DNA of 13,672 nucleotides from Spirochaetaceae bacterium (GTDB lineage: Bacteria > Spirochaetota > Spirochaetia > Treponematales > Rectinemataceae): the NCBI GenBank assembly GCA_016794765.1, contig JAEUJG010000283.1, positions 1 through 13,672 of the forward strand. Reading direction: 5' to 3'. Positions 6,680 through 13,181 of the stretch are shown here, piece after piece. The position numbers were made by a program, and so were the translations under genes. The notes under the pieces are model-generated. The model saw nothing but the letters and a program-made list of their open reading frames with translations, was not told the origin of the DNA and ran no database searches. Each line of letters opens with the position of its first letter. Positions within the stretch are counted from its first letter, which is position 1.

Positions 6680-7804
6680 ATGGATCGGAGGAACGCGTAC
6701 ATGCTTCGGGGCCGGCTTGCCCGGCGCGGCTACGATTGGTGGTGGCACTCCCTCGTCGGCGTCGACGCCGAGACCGGCGAGCGGCAGCCCTTCTTCATAG
6801 AGTACTACGTCGTCAACCCGGCGCTCGCCGAGGCACTGCCGGTGCCCGGCCAATCGCCGGCCAACAAGGCCGCGGGGAAGCGGCCCTCCTACGCGATGCT
6901 CAAGGCGGGACGCTGGGGCGAGGGCCGCGCGGCGCAAATCCACAACCTCTACCCCCTCTCGGCCTTTTCCGCCTCGCGCGAGGGCATGGATGTCAGGATC
7001 GGCGACTCCGTCGCGACCGAGACGCGGCTTTCCGGGCGGGTCGCCCTCTCGGCGGCCGAGGCCGCCGCCCATCCGGAGTACATGTCCGACGCCGGAGAGA
7101 TGAGCTGGGAACTCGAGGCGGAGAAGCAGCTCGCCTACTCGGTCGGCTGGGGCACGAGCGCCCTCGCGCGGAGGATCGACGCCTTCCAGATGTACTGGCA
7201 CGCCGCGGGGATGAAGACCCGCTACAAGGGCCGCATCACCTTCAACGGTCGCGAATACCGCGTCGATCCGGAAAGCTCCGCGGGCTACCAGGACAAGAAC
7301 TGGGGCCGCGACTACACGAGCCCCTGGATCTGGCTAAACTGCAACAACCTGCGGAGCGAAAAGACCGGCAAGCTCCTCGAGCGCACGAGCCTGGATCTCG
7401 GGGGCGCCCAACCCGTCGCCTTCGGCGTCTCCCTGCCGCGGCGGCTCCTCGTGGCCTTCCATCACGAGGGCGAGTTCTACGAATGGAACTTCTCCAAATT
7501 CTGGAAGGGCTCGCGCCAGCGCTTCGATTGTCCGGTCACGGCCGACAAGGTGGAGTGGAACGTCGACGCCGAGGATCCGCGGACCCGCATCGAGATCCGG
7601 TTCTCCTGCCCGCGCGCGACGATGCTCAACGTGAACTACGAAAATCCCGACGGGGAGAAGCGGCACAACGCGCTGTGGAACGGCGGCTACGCCTCGGGGA
7701 CCATCCGGCTCTGGCGGCGCGGCGGACGGGGAGCGGCCTGGGAGGAGGTGGACTGCTTCCACGGCGAACTCGGCGGCTGCGAGTACGGGGAGTACGACCG
7801 CTAG
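6680..7804 (+). CDS. Tocopherol-cyclase-like family protein
   Basis: The 374-residue protein resembles the tocopherol cyclase-like family. The clearest mark is GYQDKNWGRDYTSPWIWLNCNNL (202-224), split here as GYQDKNWG and PWIWLNCNNL, which corresponds to the E/D-KNWG...W-W-Q-x-N segment of plant and cyanobacterial cyclases. The N-terminal GYDWWWHSLVGVDAETG (18-34) followed by FFIEYYVVNP (38-47) is the expected early block with a beta-strand that would line a lipid-binding cavity. There is no signal peptide or membrane helix. Plant enzymes close the chromanol ring of vitamin E, but bacterial relatives in organisms without tocopherol have unknown roles, so a lipophilic ligand is inferred only. 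Start: AGGAGG at 6668-6673 is best placed for ATG 6680, touches ATG 6674, and leaves ATG 6701 (after GGAGG) as an alternative. It is divergent from the AOR operon. Confidence 0.75.
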   Translation: MDRRNAYMLRGRLARRGYDWWWHSLVGVDAETGERQPFFIEYYVVNPALAEALPVPGQSPANKAAGKRPSYAMLKAGRWGEGRAAQIHNLYPLSAFSASREGMDVRIGDSVATETRLSGRVALSAAEAAAHPEYMSDAGEMSWELEAEKQLAYSVGWGTSALARRIDAFQMYWHAAGMKTRYKGRITFNGREYRVDPESSAGYQDKNWGRDYTSPWIWLNCNNLRSEKTGKLLERTSLDLGGAQPVAFGVSLPRRLLVAFHHEGEFYEWNFSKFWKGSRQRFDCPVTADKVEWNVDAEDPRTRIEIRFSCPRATMLNVNYENPDGEKRHNALWNGGYASGTIRLWRRGGRGAAWEEVDCFHGELGGCEYGEYDR

Positions 7805-7823
7805 GAGCCCGCGTCCGCCGGCA

Positions 7824-7836
7824 CCCCGCCGCGGGG
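7824..7836. terminator. GC hairpin between convergent genes (weak terminator candidate)
   Basis: CCCCG (7824-7828) pairs with CGGGG (7832-7836) around three bases, in the 36-base gap between the convergent tocopherol-cyclase-like and marR-type genes. It could act on both strands, but it has no T-run on either side. Confidence 0.25.
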
Positions 7837-7840
7837 CGGC

Positions 7841-8338
7841 TCAGGAGTCGCGGGCGACGCGCTCCTCGACGCCGAGGATGCTCTCCAGCCGTTCGGCGAC
7901 GAGGACGAAGGAGTCGAGCTCGCGGGGGGAGAGGACGGCGGTCCGTCCGCCGATCTTGGCGAAGTTGGCCGCCTCGATGGCCTCGAGGAGCTTGGCGCCC
8001 TTGGGTTCGAGGCGCGCCGCGACCGCGCGGCGGTCGCCTTCCTCCCGCTCCTTGGCGAGATAGCCTTGCGCCTCGAGACGCTGGGTCAGCCGGGTCGCCG
8101 AGAAGAGGGGCAGGTCGAGGGCGGCCGCGATCTCTCCCACGCGGGCGGTCTCCCGGCGGCGGAGGTACTGGAGGAGGCAGATCTCCTGGTAGCCGAGGCC
8201 GAACTCCTCCACGAGGCTCCGCTCGAAGTGGTAGACGGCGCGGAGGCTCCGGTAGAGGAGTTCGTCGGCGCGGGCCCGCTTGAGCCCCGGGCCCGCGGCC
8301 TCCCCGGCCGCGGCGGCCGCCGCGGCTTTCCTAGGCAC
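7841..8338 (-). CDS. MarR-family transcriptional regulator
   Basis: The protein has 165 residues, normal for MarR. An Ala-rich N-terminal arm (1-18) precedes the dimerisation helix. The winged helix-turn-helix spans about 64-115: VGEIAAALDLPLFSATRLTQRLEAQGYL (67-94) is the two-helix and recognition-helix part, and KEREEGDRRAVAARLEPKG (96-114) is the wing with the family's Asp-Arg-Arg (102-104). The C-terminal helix (137-155) should complete the dimer interface. The start is GTG at 8338, with GGAGGAGGGG just upstream. It lies 33 bases after the M49-like gene on the same strand, so it is probably the last gene of the galU-peptidase-marR operon. No ligand or target can be named. Confidence 0.92.
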   Translation of the reverse strand: MPRKAAAAAAAGEAAGPGLKRARADELLYRSLRAVYHFERSLVEEFGLGYQEICLLQYLRRRETARVGEIAAALDLPLFSATRLTQRLEAQGYLAKEREEGDRRAVAARLEPKGAKLLEAIEAANFAKIGGRTAVLSPRELDSFVLVAERLESILGVEERVARDS

Positions 8339-8371
8339 GGGCCCCTCCTCCGGTTTCGCCCATCGCGCCGT

Positions 8372-9925
8372 TTAGAGGGAAAACCGCGGGCGGATGTCCG
8401 TCGGGATGTCCGCCAGGCCGGCGATCGCGGCCTCGAGTTCGGGAGAGGGCTTGCCGTAGCGGGCGAGGAAGGCGTCGGCCTCCGCGGGCGTGGCGGCCGC
8501 CTCGAGGCGGCAGAGCTCCCCGAGGAGGGCGGCGACGGACTTCCTCAGGGCCTCCGGACGGGAGACGAGGCGGCCCTCGGGGTTCCAGGCAAGGACGCCG
8601 GACTCGGCGAGCCAGTTGAACTCGATGAGGTTGGCGGCGCCGTGGGCCTCGTGGAGGCCGAAGCGCATGGAGCGGAAGAGCCCGGCGACGTAGCTGTCGA
8701 GAAGCTCCCGCTCGCCGAAGGCCGGGACGCCCGCCGCGCCGCCCTTCGCGAGGAGGAGGTGGAGGGCGCCCGTGTCGGCCTTCGCCTCCTCGATCGCCGT
8801 GTAGCGCGCGCCGAGCGCCTGGTCGACCGGCTTGCCGTCGGCGCGGAAGGCGGGGCCGAGGCCGTGGCTCACCTCGTGGAGAAGGACGAAGAAGAAGAAG
8901 GGCTCGAAGCCCGCCGTGGAGTCGCCGAGGACGGCGCGGGAGACGGGCTCGCCGACCTTGCGGAACTTGGCCTCCATCACGTTGCGGATCATCACCTGCT
9001 TCCAGCCGACGTTGCCGCGGACCCAGGGGTCGTTCGGGAGGTTGAAGGCGGCGGCCATGACGCCCTGCCGCGCCTCGCCCGAGGAGTAAAGGAGGTCGAC
9101 GACGACGATGGGCGCCAGTCCGCCGACGGCGGAGCGGGAGCCCGCCGGCAGGGGGAAGGCCGCGGCCAGCTCGGGCAGGCCCGCTTCGATGTCGCGCAAC
9201 GCGCGGCCCTTCTCCCGGTCGACGGCGAAAAGCATCCCCTCGTAGGCGGCTTTGGTCCCGGTGAGGGCGTCGAGGTAGACCTCGTAGGGGCCGAGGACGA
9301 GCTCGATCGGGGAGTCGCGGAGCTTGACCCAGGCGGCGTCGGCGGAGCGGTAGTCGCCTTCCACCAGGGTCTTGGCGCGGAGCTCCAGGTAGGCGGCCAG
9401 GCCCTCCGCGGAGGGGCCGTCGGCGCGGACGGAGGCCGCGGCCTCGCGGAGCGCCTCGGCCATGCCGGCGAGTTCCGCGGCGTATTGCACGTGGTAGTCG
9501 ACGGCGACGAGGCCGCCGCCCTCCTGGACGACGGTGTAGTGGTCGTGGAGCCGCTCGCGTTCGGCCGGTGAGGTCGCGGCGGAGCGCCGCGCGAATTCCT
9601 CGGCGGAAAGGCCGGCGGGGTAGAGGGCCGCGCCGGGGCGGCGCTCTGGCGCGCCCGGGAAGGCGGGGGCGTCGCCCTCCAGCGGATTCCAGGGGCCGAG
9701 GAAGAACTCGTAAAAATCGCGCTCCGTGCCCGCGGGGCCGGCCAGGACCCGGTCGTAGGCTGCGGGCAGGCTTTCGTCGAGCTGGCGGAGGTAGATCCGG
9801 TGGAGGCCGTCGAGGGCGCGCTTGAGGCTCGGGAGGGCGGCGCGCACGCCGGGGGGGAGCCCCGAGAGGTCGGCGCCGAGGGAGGTCGGGGAAAACTTGG
9901 CGAGTACCGCCGCGGGATCCTGCAT
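8372..9925 (-). CDS. Zinc-dependent peptidase, M49 (dipeptidyl-peptidase III)-like
   Basis: The 517-residue protein has the gluzincin active site HEVSH (His350, Glu351, His354) and, 25 residues on, EEAKAD (379-384), whose first or second Glu should be the third zinc ligand. Upstream NLPNDPWVR (295-303) and KQVMIRNVMEAKF (309-321) are blocks I associate with bacterial M49-like proteins, sometimes annotated only as zinc-dependent hydrolases. Classical dipeptidyl-peptidase III has the longer HEXXGH motif, whereas this one has the common HExxH; dipeptide-releasing activity is therefore uncertain. No signal peptide or lipobox is visible, so it is likely cytoplasmic. AAGGAG lies about 7 bases before the ATG at 9925. 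It is the middle gene between galU (28 bases upstream) and a marR-type gene (33 bases downstream). Confidence 0.82.
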   Translation of the reverse strand: MQDPAAVLAKFSPTSLGADLSGLPPGVRAALPSLKRALDGLHRIYLRQLDESLPAAYDRVLAGPAGTERDFYEFFLGPWNPLEGDAPAFPGAPERRPGAALYPAGLSAEEFARRSAATSPAERERLHDHYTVVQEGGGLVAVDYHVQYAAELAGMAEALREAAASVRADGPSAEGLAAYLELRAKTLVEGDYRSADAAWVKLRDSPIELVLGPYEVYLDALTGTKAAYEGMLFAVDREKGRALRDIEAGLPELAAAFPLPAGSRSAVGGLAPIVVVDLLYSSGEARQGVMAAAFNLPNDPWVRGNVGWKQVMIRNVMEAKFRKVGEPVSRAVLGDSTAGFEPFFFFVLLHEVSHGLGPAFRADGKPVDQALGARYTAIEEAKADTGALHLLLAKGGAAGVPAFGERELLDSYVAGLFRSMRFGLHEAHGAANLIEFNWLAESGVLAWNPEGRLVSRPEALRKSVAALLGELCRLEAAATPAEADAFLARYGKPSPELEAAIAGLADIPTDIRPRFSL

Positions 9926-9953
9926 CGTGTGGCTCCTTGTGGGAAATCCGGCT

Positions 9954-10796
9954 TTAGAGGCCGAGCCGCTCTTTCGCGAAGCGCTCGAGGACGGGCCGGA
10001 GCGCGGGGTCGGCGGCGGCGTTCCGGAGGATGGCGTCGAGGTAGCCGCCGGGCTCGCCGGTGTCGAGGCGCTCGCCCTCCACGCGCTTGTAGGCGACCTT
10101 GCCGGCCGCGATGAGGCGGTCCAGTGCGTAGGTGTGGAAGTACTCGCCGCTTTCGTGTTTCGCCCAACCTTCCGCGAGGAGGTCGAAGAACTCGGGCGTG
10201 TAGAGGTAGCGGCCGATGGACACCTCGTGCGAGGGCTCCTTGCCCCTGGCCGGCTTCTCGATGAAGCCGCGCACGCCCTCGCCGTCGTCCGCCGGGTCGA
10301 CGACGCCGTAGCGCGACACGTCGCCGGGCTCCAGGATGGTCGCCATCACGGACTTGCCGGTGCGCGCGTAGACCTCGGCGAGCTGGCCCGCGAGGGGGCG
10401 CGCGCCGACGTGGAGATCGTCGGGATAGGCGACGACGCAGGGTTCGCCGCCGACGAAGGAGCGGACCTGGAGGAGGGCGTGGCCGGTGCCGCGCATCTCG
10501 CGCTGGCGCACGAAGAAGATGTCGGCCTCCGGCGGCGCGACGAGGGCGAGCTTGTCGGTCTTGCCCTCGCGGCGGAAGACCTCCTCGAGCTCGATCTCGC
10601 GGTCGAAATAATCCTCGAGGCATTTCTTGCGGCGCGAGCTGATGATCGCGATCTCGCGGATGCCGGAGGCGATGAACTCCTCGACGATGTACGCGATCGA
10701 TGGTTTGGTCCCGACGGGGAGCATTTCCTTGGGGACGGTCTTGGTGACGGGGAGGAAGCGGGTGCCGTAACCGGCAGCGACGATGACGCCTTTCAT
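9954..10796 (-). CDS. galU: UTP-glucose-1-phosphate uridylyltransferase (GalU-type)
   Basis: The 280-residue protein is a nucleotidyltransferase that should make UDP-glucose from UTP and glucose-1-phosphate for cell-surface sugars. The nucleotide-binding start is AAGYGTRFLPVTKTVPKEMLPVG (7-29 in parts), close to the GalU consensus with Tyr for Leu. GTGHAL (103-108), PDD (125-127) with the metal-binding Asp, GVVD (164-167), EKP (180-182) and the GRYLYTPEFF block (about 195-204) follow in order. A departure is HESGEYFHTYALDRL where E. coli-type GalU has GEIQLTDAI, so another sugar-nucleotide product is possible. The ATG at 10796 has no Shine-Dalgarno (CGTCCCC precedes it) and lies 9 bases from a -10-like TATAGC, suggesting a leaderless transcript. 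It heads an operon with the M49-like and marR-type genes. Confidence 0.88.
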   Translation of the reverse strand: MKGVIVAAGYGTRFLPVTKTVPKEMLPVGTKPSIAYIVEEFIASGIREIAIISSRRKKCLEDYFDREIELEEVFRREGKTDKLALVAPPEADIFFVRQREMRGTGHALLQVRSFVGGEPCVVAYPDDLHVGARPLAGQLAEVYARTGKSVMATILEPGDVSRYGVVDPADDGEGVRGFIEKPARGKEPSHEVSIGRYLYTPEFFDLLAEGWAKHESGEYFHTYALDRLIAAGKVAYKRVEGERLDTGEPGGYLDAILRNAAADPALRPVLERFAKERLGL

Positions 10797-10805
10797 GGGG
10801 ACGAT

Positions 10806-10833
10806 GCTATATCGAAGGGAGCGGGGGCCGCAA
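10806..10833 (-). promoter_or_regulatory. Promoter of the galU-peptidase-marR operon
   Basis: On the minus strand TTGCGG (10833-10828) is followed after 16 bases by TATAGC (10811-10806), ending 9 bases before the galU ATG. Initiation would fall within about 3 bases of the start codon. The -35 matches the consensus only in TTG. Confidence 0.4.
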
Positions 10834-10871
10834 GTACGCGGCGCGCCCGCGGCCGGCGAGGGAACGGGGGA

Positions 10872-10900
10872 TTGACGCCGCGGGGTTGGCGGTCTATAAG
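10872..10900 (+). promoter_or_regulatory. Sigma-70 promoter upstream of the MFS transporter
   Basis: TTGACG (10872-10877) is followed after exactly 17 bases by TATAAG (10895-10900), five of six matches at each hexamer and the best promoter in the window. Initiation near 10907 gives a leader of about 134 bases before the ATG at 11041, far longer than the other leaders here. Confidence 0.7.
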
Positions 10901-11014
10901 GGGAATCCGCCCCCGCGGGAACCGCGGCGGCGCGCTCCCCCCGCCCAGGGAGCCTTCATCACCTTTCGGCTCGGCGGTCTACCCTGCGACCGATCTTCCG
11001 AATCGCCAAAGCAG

Positions 11015-11030
11015 GCCCGCGGACGCGGGC
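11015..11030 (+). promoter_or_regulatory. Leader hairpin just before the MFS start codon
   Basis: GCCCGC (11015-11020) and GCGGGC (11025-11030) form a 6-bp stem with a GGAC loop, ending 10 bases before the MFS ATG where a ribosome would bind. No clear Shine-Dalgarno is present outside it, only GGGCGGGA partly within the 3' arm. It may limit initiation, but GC-rich chance pairing is possible. Confidence 0.3.
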
Positions 11031-11040
11031 GGGAATCCAC

Positions 11041-12369
11041 ATGTCGACCAACGCCACGACCGGCCTCCGCGCGAGGCTCCTCTCCCTCTTCGGCATCTAC
11101 CGCGGCCTGCCCGGCCCGGTCTATACGCTGTTTCTCGCGACGGTGATCAACGGGATGGGCATCTTCGTGTTTCCCTTCCTGACCCTCTTCCTGACGAAGC
11201 GCCTGGGCTGGGACCCGGCCCGCGCCGGGCGGTTCATGCTCCTCTCCTCCCTCGTCTACGTGCCGGGCACCCTCGTGGGCGGGCGGCTCGCCGACCGCTT
11301 CGGCCGCAAGAAGGTCATGCTCGCCTCGCAGGCCCTGGCGGGCCTCCTGTTCGTGCCCTGCGGCCTGCTCGTCGAATCGCCGCTCGTGCCCTGGTTCATC
11401 CTCGCGAGCCTCTTTTTCGACGGCGTCACCGATCCCGCCCGCACCGCGATGCAGACCGACCTCACGACGCCGGAAAACCGCCAGGCGGCCTTCAGCTTCC
11501 TCTACCTCGGGCACAACCTGGGCTTCGCCTTCGGGCCCCTCATCGCCGGCTTCCTTTTCTACGCCGCGCCCGCCTGGCTCTTCTGGGGCAACGCGTTGGC
11601 CATCCTCCTCGCCCTCGGCCTCGTCGCGGCCCTCGTGCCGGAGACGAAGCCGACAAAGGAGGAGGTCGACGCCACGATAGGCTCGGGCTCGACCGAGGAG
11701 GCGCACGCCGGAGGGCTCGCCTCCGCCCTCGCCTCCAGGCCCTTCCTCCTCGTCTACACGCTCCTCACGACCTTCTACGGCTTCGTCTACGCGCAACATC
11801 GTTTCGCCCTGCCCCTGCAGACCGAAGCCTGGTTCGGCGGCGCCGGGGCGACGCTCTACGGCGGCCTCATGACCCTCAACGCCGTCCTCGTCATCGTCTT
11901 CGCGACGCCCGTCGTCGCCCTCACCAAGCGCTGGAAGCCGATTTGGAACGTCTCGGCCGCCGGCTTCCTCTTCGCGGCCGGCTTCGGCATGGTGGCCTTC
12001 TCCCGCTCGCCCCTCCTCCTCTACCTTTCCACCTTCGTCTGGACCATGGGCGAGATCATCAACGCGACGAGCGACGGCGCCTACGTGGCCAACCACACGC
12101 CGATCAGCCACCGCGGCCGCTTCCAGTCCATCCTGCCGATCATCGGCGGCACCGGCTTCGCCGTGAGCTCCGCGGTCGTGGGCCGCGTCATCGGGCGGTC
12201 GGGGCTCGCGCCGGTCTGGCCCCTCCTCGCGATCGTGGCCGCGGCCGCGGCCGCGAGCCTGGCCGGCCTCGGCGCGGTGGAGGCGGGGCTCGCGAAGCGC
12301 CCGGCCGGGCGGGCGGGGGAGGTCGACGGCGGCGAAGCCGGTGGCAAGCCCCCCGCCGAGTCGCTATAG
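11041..12369 (+). CDS. Major facilitator superfamily transporter (drug/metabolite exporter-like)
   Basis: The 442-residue protein has about 12 hydrophobic helices in two halves joined by a charged cytoplasmic loop (about 200-230, with TKEEVDATIGSGSTEE). MFS motif A is intact between helices 2 and 3 as GGRLADRFGRKK (80-91). FLYLGHNLGFAFGPLIAGFLF (153-173 in parts) fits helix 5 with the G-x3-G-P-x2-G antiporter-type motif C, which favours a proton-driven exporter of the DHA1 type. The tail (419-442) is a polar Gly/Ala/Glu-rich extension. The substrate cannot be inferred. Start 11041 is chosen because the hydrophobic core begins soon after it, although its ribosome site is weak. It is followed after 23 bases by the ODP-like gene on the same strand. 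Confidence 0.88.
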   Translation: MSTNATTGLRARLLSLFGIYRGLPGPVYTLFLATVINGMGIFVFPFLTLFLTKRLGWDPARAGRFMLLSSLVYVPGTLVGGRLADRFGRKKVMLASQALAGLLFVPCGLLVESPLVPWFILASLFFDGVTDPARTAMQTDLTTPENRQAAFSFLYLGHNLGFAFGPLIAGFLFYAAPAWLFWGNALAILLALGLVAALVPETKPTKEEVDATIGSGSTEEAHAGGLASALASRPFLLVYTLLTTFYGFVYAQHRFALPLQTEAWFGGAGATLYGGLMTLNAVLVIVFATPVVALTKRWKPIWNVSAAGFLFAAGFGMVAFSRSPLLLYLSTFVWTMGEIINATSDGAYVANHTPISHRGRFQSILPIIGGTGFAVSSAVVGRVIGRSGLAPVWPLLAIVAAAAAASLAGLGAVEAGLAKRPAGRAGEVDGGEAGGKPPAESL

Positions 12370-12370
12370 T
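12342..12370 (+). promoter_or_regulatory. Candidate internal promoter for the ODP-chemoreceptor pair
   Basis: TATAGT (12365-12370) overlaps the TAG stop of the MFS gene and is preceded at 17 bases by TGGCAA (12342-12347), a poor -35. Initiation near 12377 would give a leader of about 16 bases containing GGAGG (12384-12388), the same geometry as the ppiB and AOR promoters. The -10 is good (five of six) and the -35 weak. Confidence 0.35.
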
Positions 12371-12392
12371 AATGGGCGGAAACGGAGGATCT

Positions 12393-13169
12393 ATGATCGA
12401 TCGCGGCGACCTCAATGGAAAAATCCTCTTCGACGACGGCGAGCACCAGTTCATCTGGCTCGGCGCCGACTCCGACTTTCGTCGGGGCGTCGTTCAGACC
12501 ATGCAGTACCTCATCGTCGACAAGGGCCGGGGCTGGCTCCTCGATCCGGGCGGGGTGCACCTCTTCTCCCGAGTCGTGGCGAGCGCGAGCCGCTACATCC
12601 CGATGGACCGCATCGAGGGCATCTTCTTCTCGCACCAGGATCCCGACGTCTCCTCGGGCATCGCCCTCTGGCTCGGCGTCACGCCGGCCAAGATCTACAT
12701 CTCCGAGCTCTGGCTCCGCTTCCTGCCCCACTTCGGCATCGTGGACGGCTCCCGCGTCACGTCGATCGAAGGGCTCGGCAAGGGCCTCGGCCTCGGTTCG
12801 GGCGCGCGGCTCTCCTTCGTGCCGAGCCACTTCATGCACTCGCCCGGCGCCTTTTCCCTCTACGACGAGCGGGCCAAGATCCTCTTTTCCGGGGACATCG
12901 GCGCGGCCGTCTTCCCCGACGGGCAGGAGGAGCTTTTCATCGACGACTTCAGGGCGGCCCTGCCCCATCTCGAAGGCTTCCACAAGCGCTTCATCGCCTC
13001 CAACGTCGTGGCCAAGCGCTGGTCGGAGATCGTCGGCCGCCTTGAGCCCGCGATGATCGCCCCCCAGCACGGCGGCGTCTACCGCGGCCAGGCCGCCAAG
13101 GATTTCCTGTCCTGGCTCTCCGGCCTCCGTTGCGGCGTCGACCTCGTCGACGAGCTCTATAAGTCCTAG
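12393..13169 (+). CDS. ODP-like di-iron beta-lactamase-fold oxygen/iron sensor for chemotaxis
   Basis: The 258-residue protein is the metallo-beta-lactamase half of a flavodiiron protein without its flavodoxin domain. Likely metal ligands, aligned to flavodiiron proteins, are His81, Asp83 and Asp85 (in SHQDPDVSSG), His149 (FVPSHFMHSPGA), Asp168 (FSGDIGA) and His226 (APQHGG). Relative to the flavodiiron HxExDH motif, Glu becomes Asp and the last His becomes Val86. The next gene, 12 bases on, encodes a chemoreceptor that begins without membrane helices. This pairing is that of ODP, shown in Treponema denticola and Thermotoga maritima to hold a stable di-iron peroxo state and to modulate CheA through a soluble receptor. 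Sensing rather than NO or O2 reduction is therefore the likely role, in the cytoplasm. The start at 12393 follows GGAGG; ATG 12372 is an alternative. Confidence 0.88.
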   Translation: MIDRGDLNGKILFDDGEHQFIWLGADSDFRRGVVQTMQYLIVDKGRGWLLDPGGVHLFSRVVASASRYIPMDRIEGIFFSHQDPDVSSGIALWLGVTPAKIYISELWLRFLPHFGIVDGSRVTSIEGLGKGLGLGSGARLSFVPSHFMHSPGAFSLYDERAKILFSGDIGAAVFPDGQEELFIDDFRAALPHLEGFHKRFIASNVVAKRWSEIVGRLEPAMIAPQHGGVYRGQAAKDFLSWLSGLRCGVDLVDELYKS

Positions 13170-13181
13170 AAGGGGGCCGCC

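Noticed and set aside
10894..12111. A 405-codon minus-strand open frame opposite the MFS transporter
   Set aside because: Its Gly/Glu/Arg/Ala-rich, repetitive composition is the mirror of hydrophobic codons; there is no ribosome site or domain.
9822..12392. The long plus-strand open frame leading into the ODP-like gene (1115 codons in all)
   Set aside because: The part before 12393 lies antisense to galU and out of frame with the MFS gene. Only the last 258 codons have recognisable domains, with their own GGAGG.
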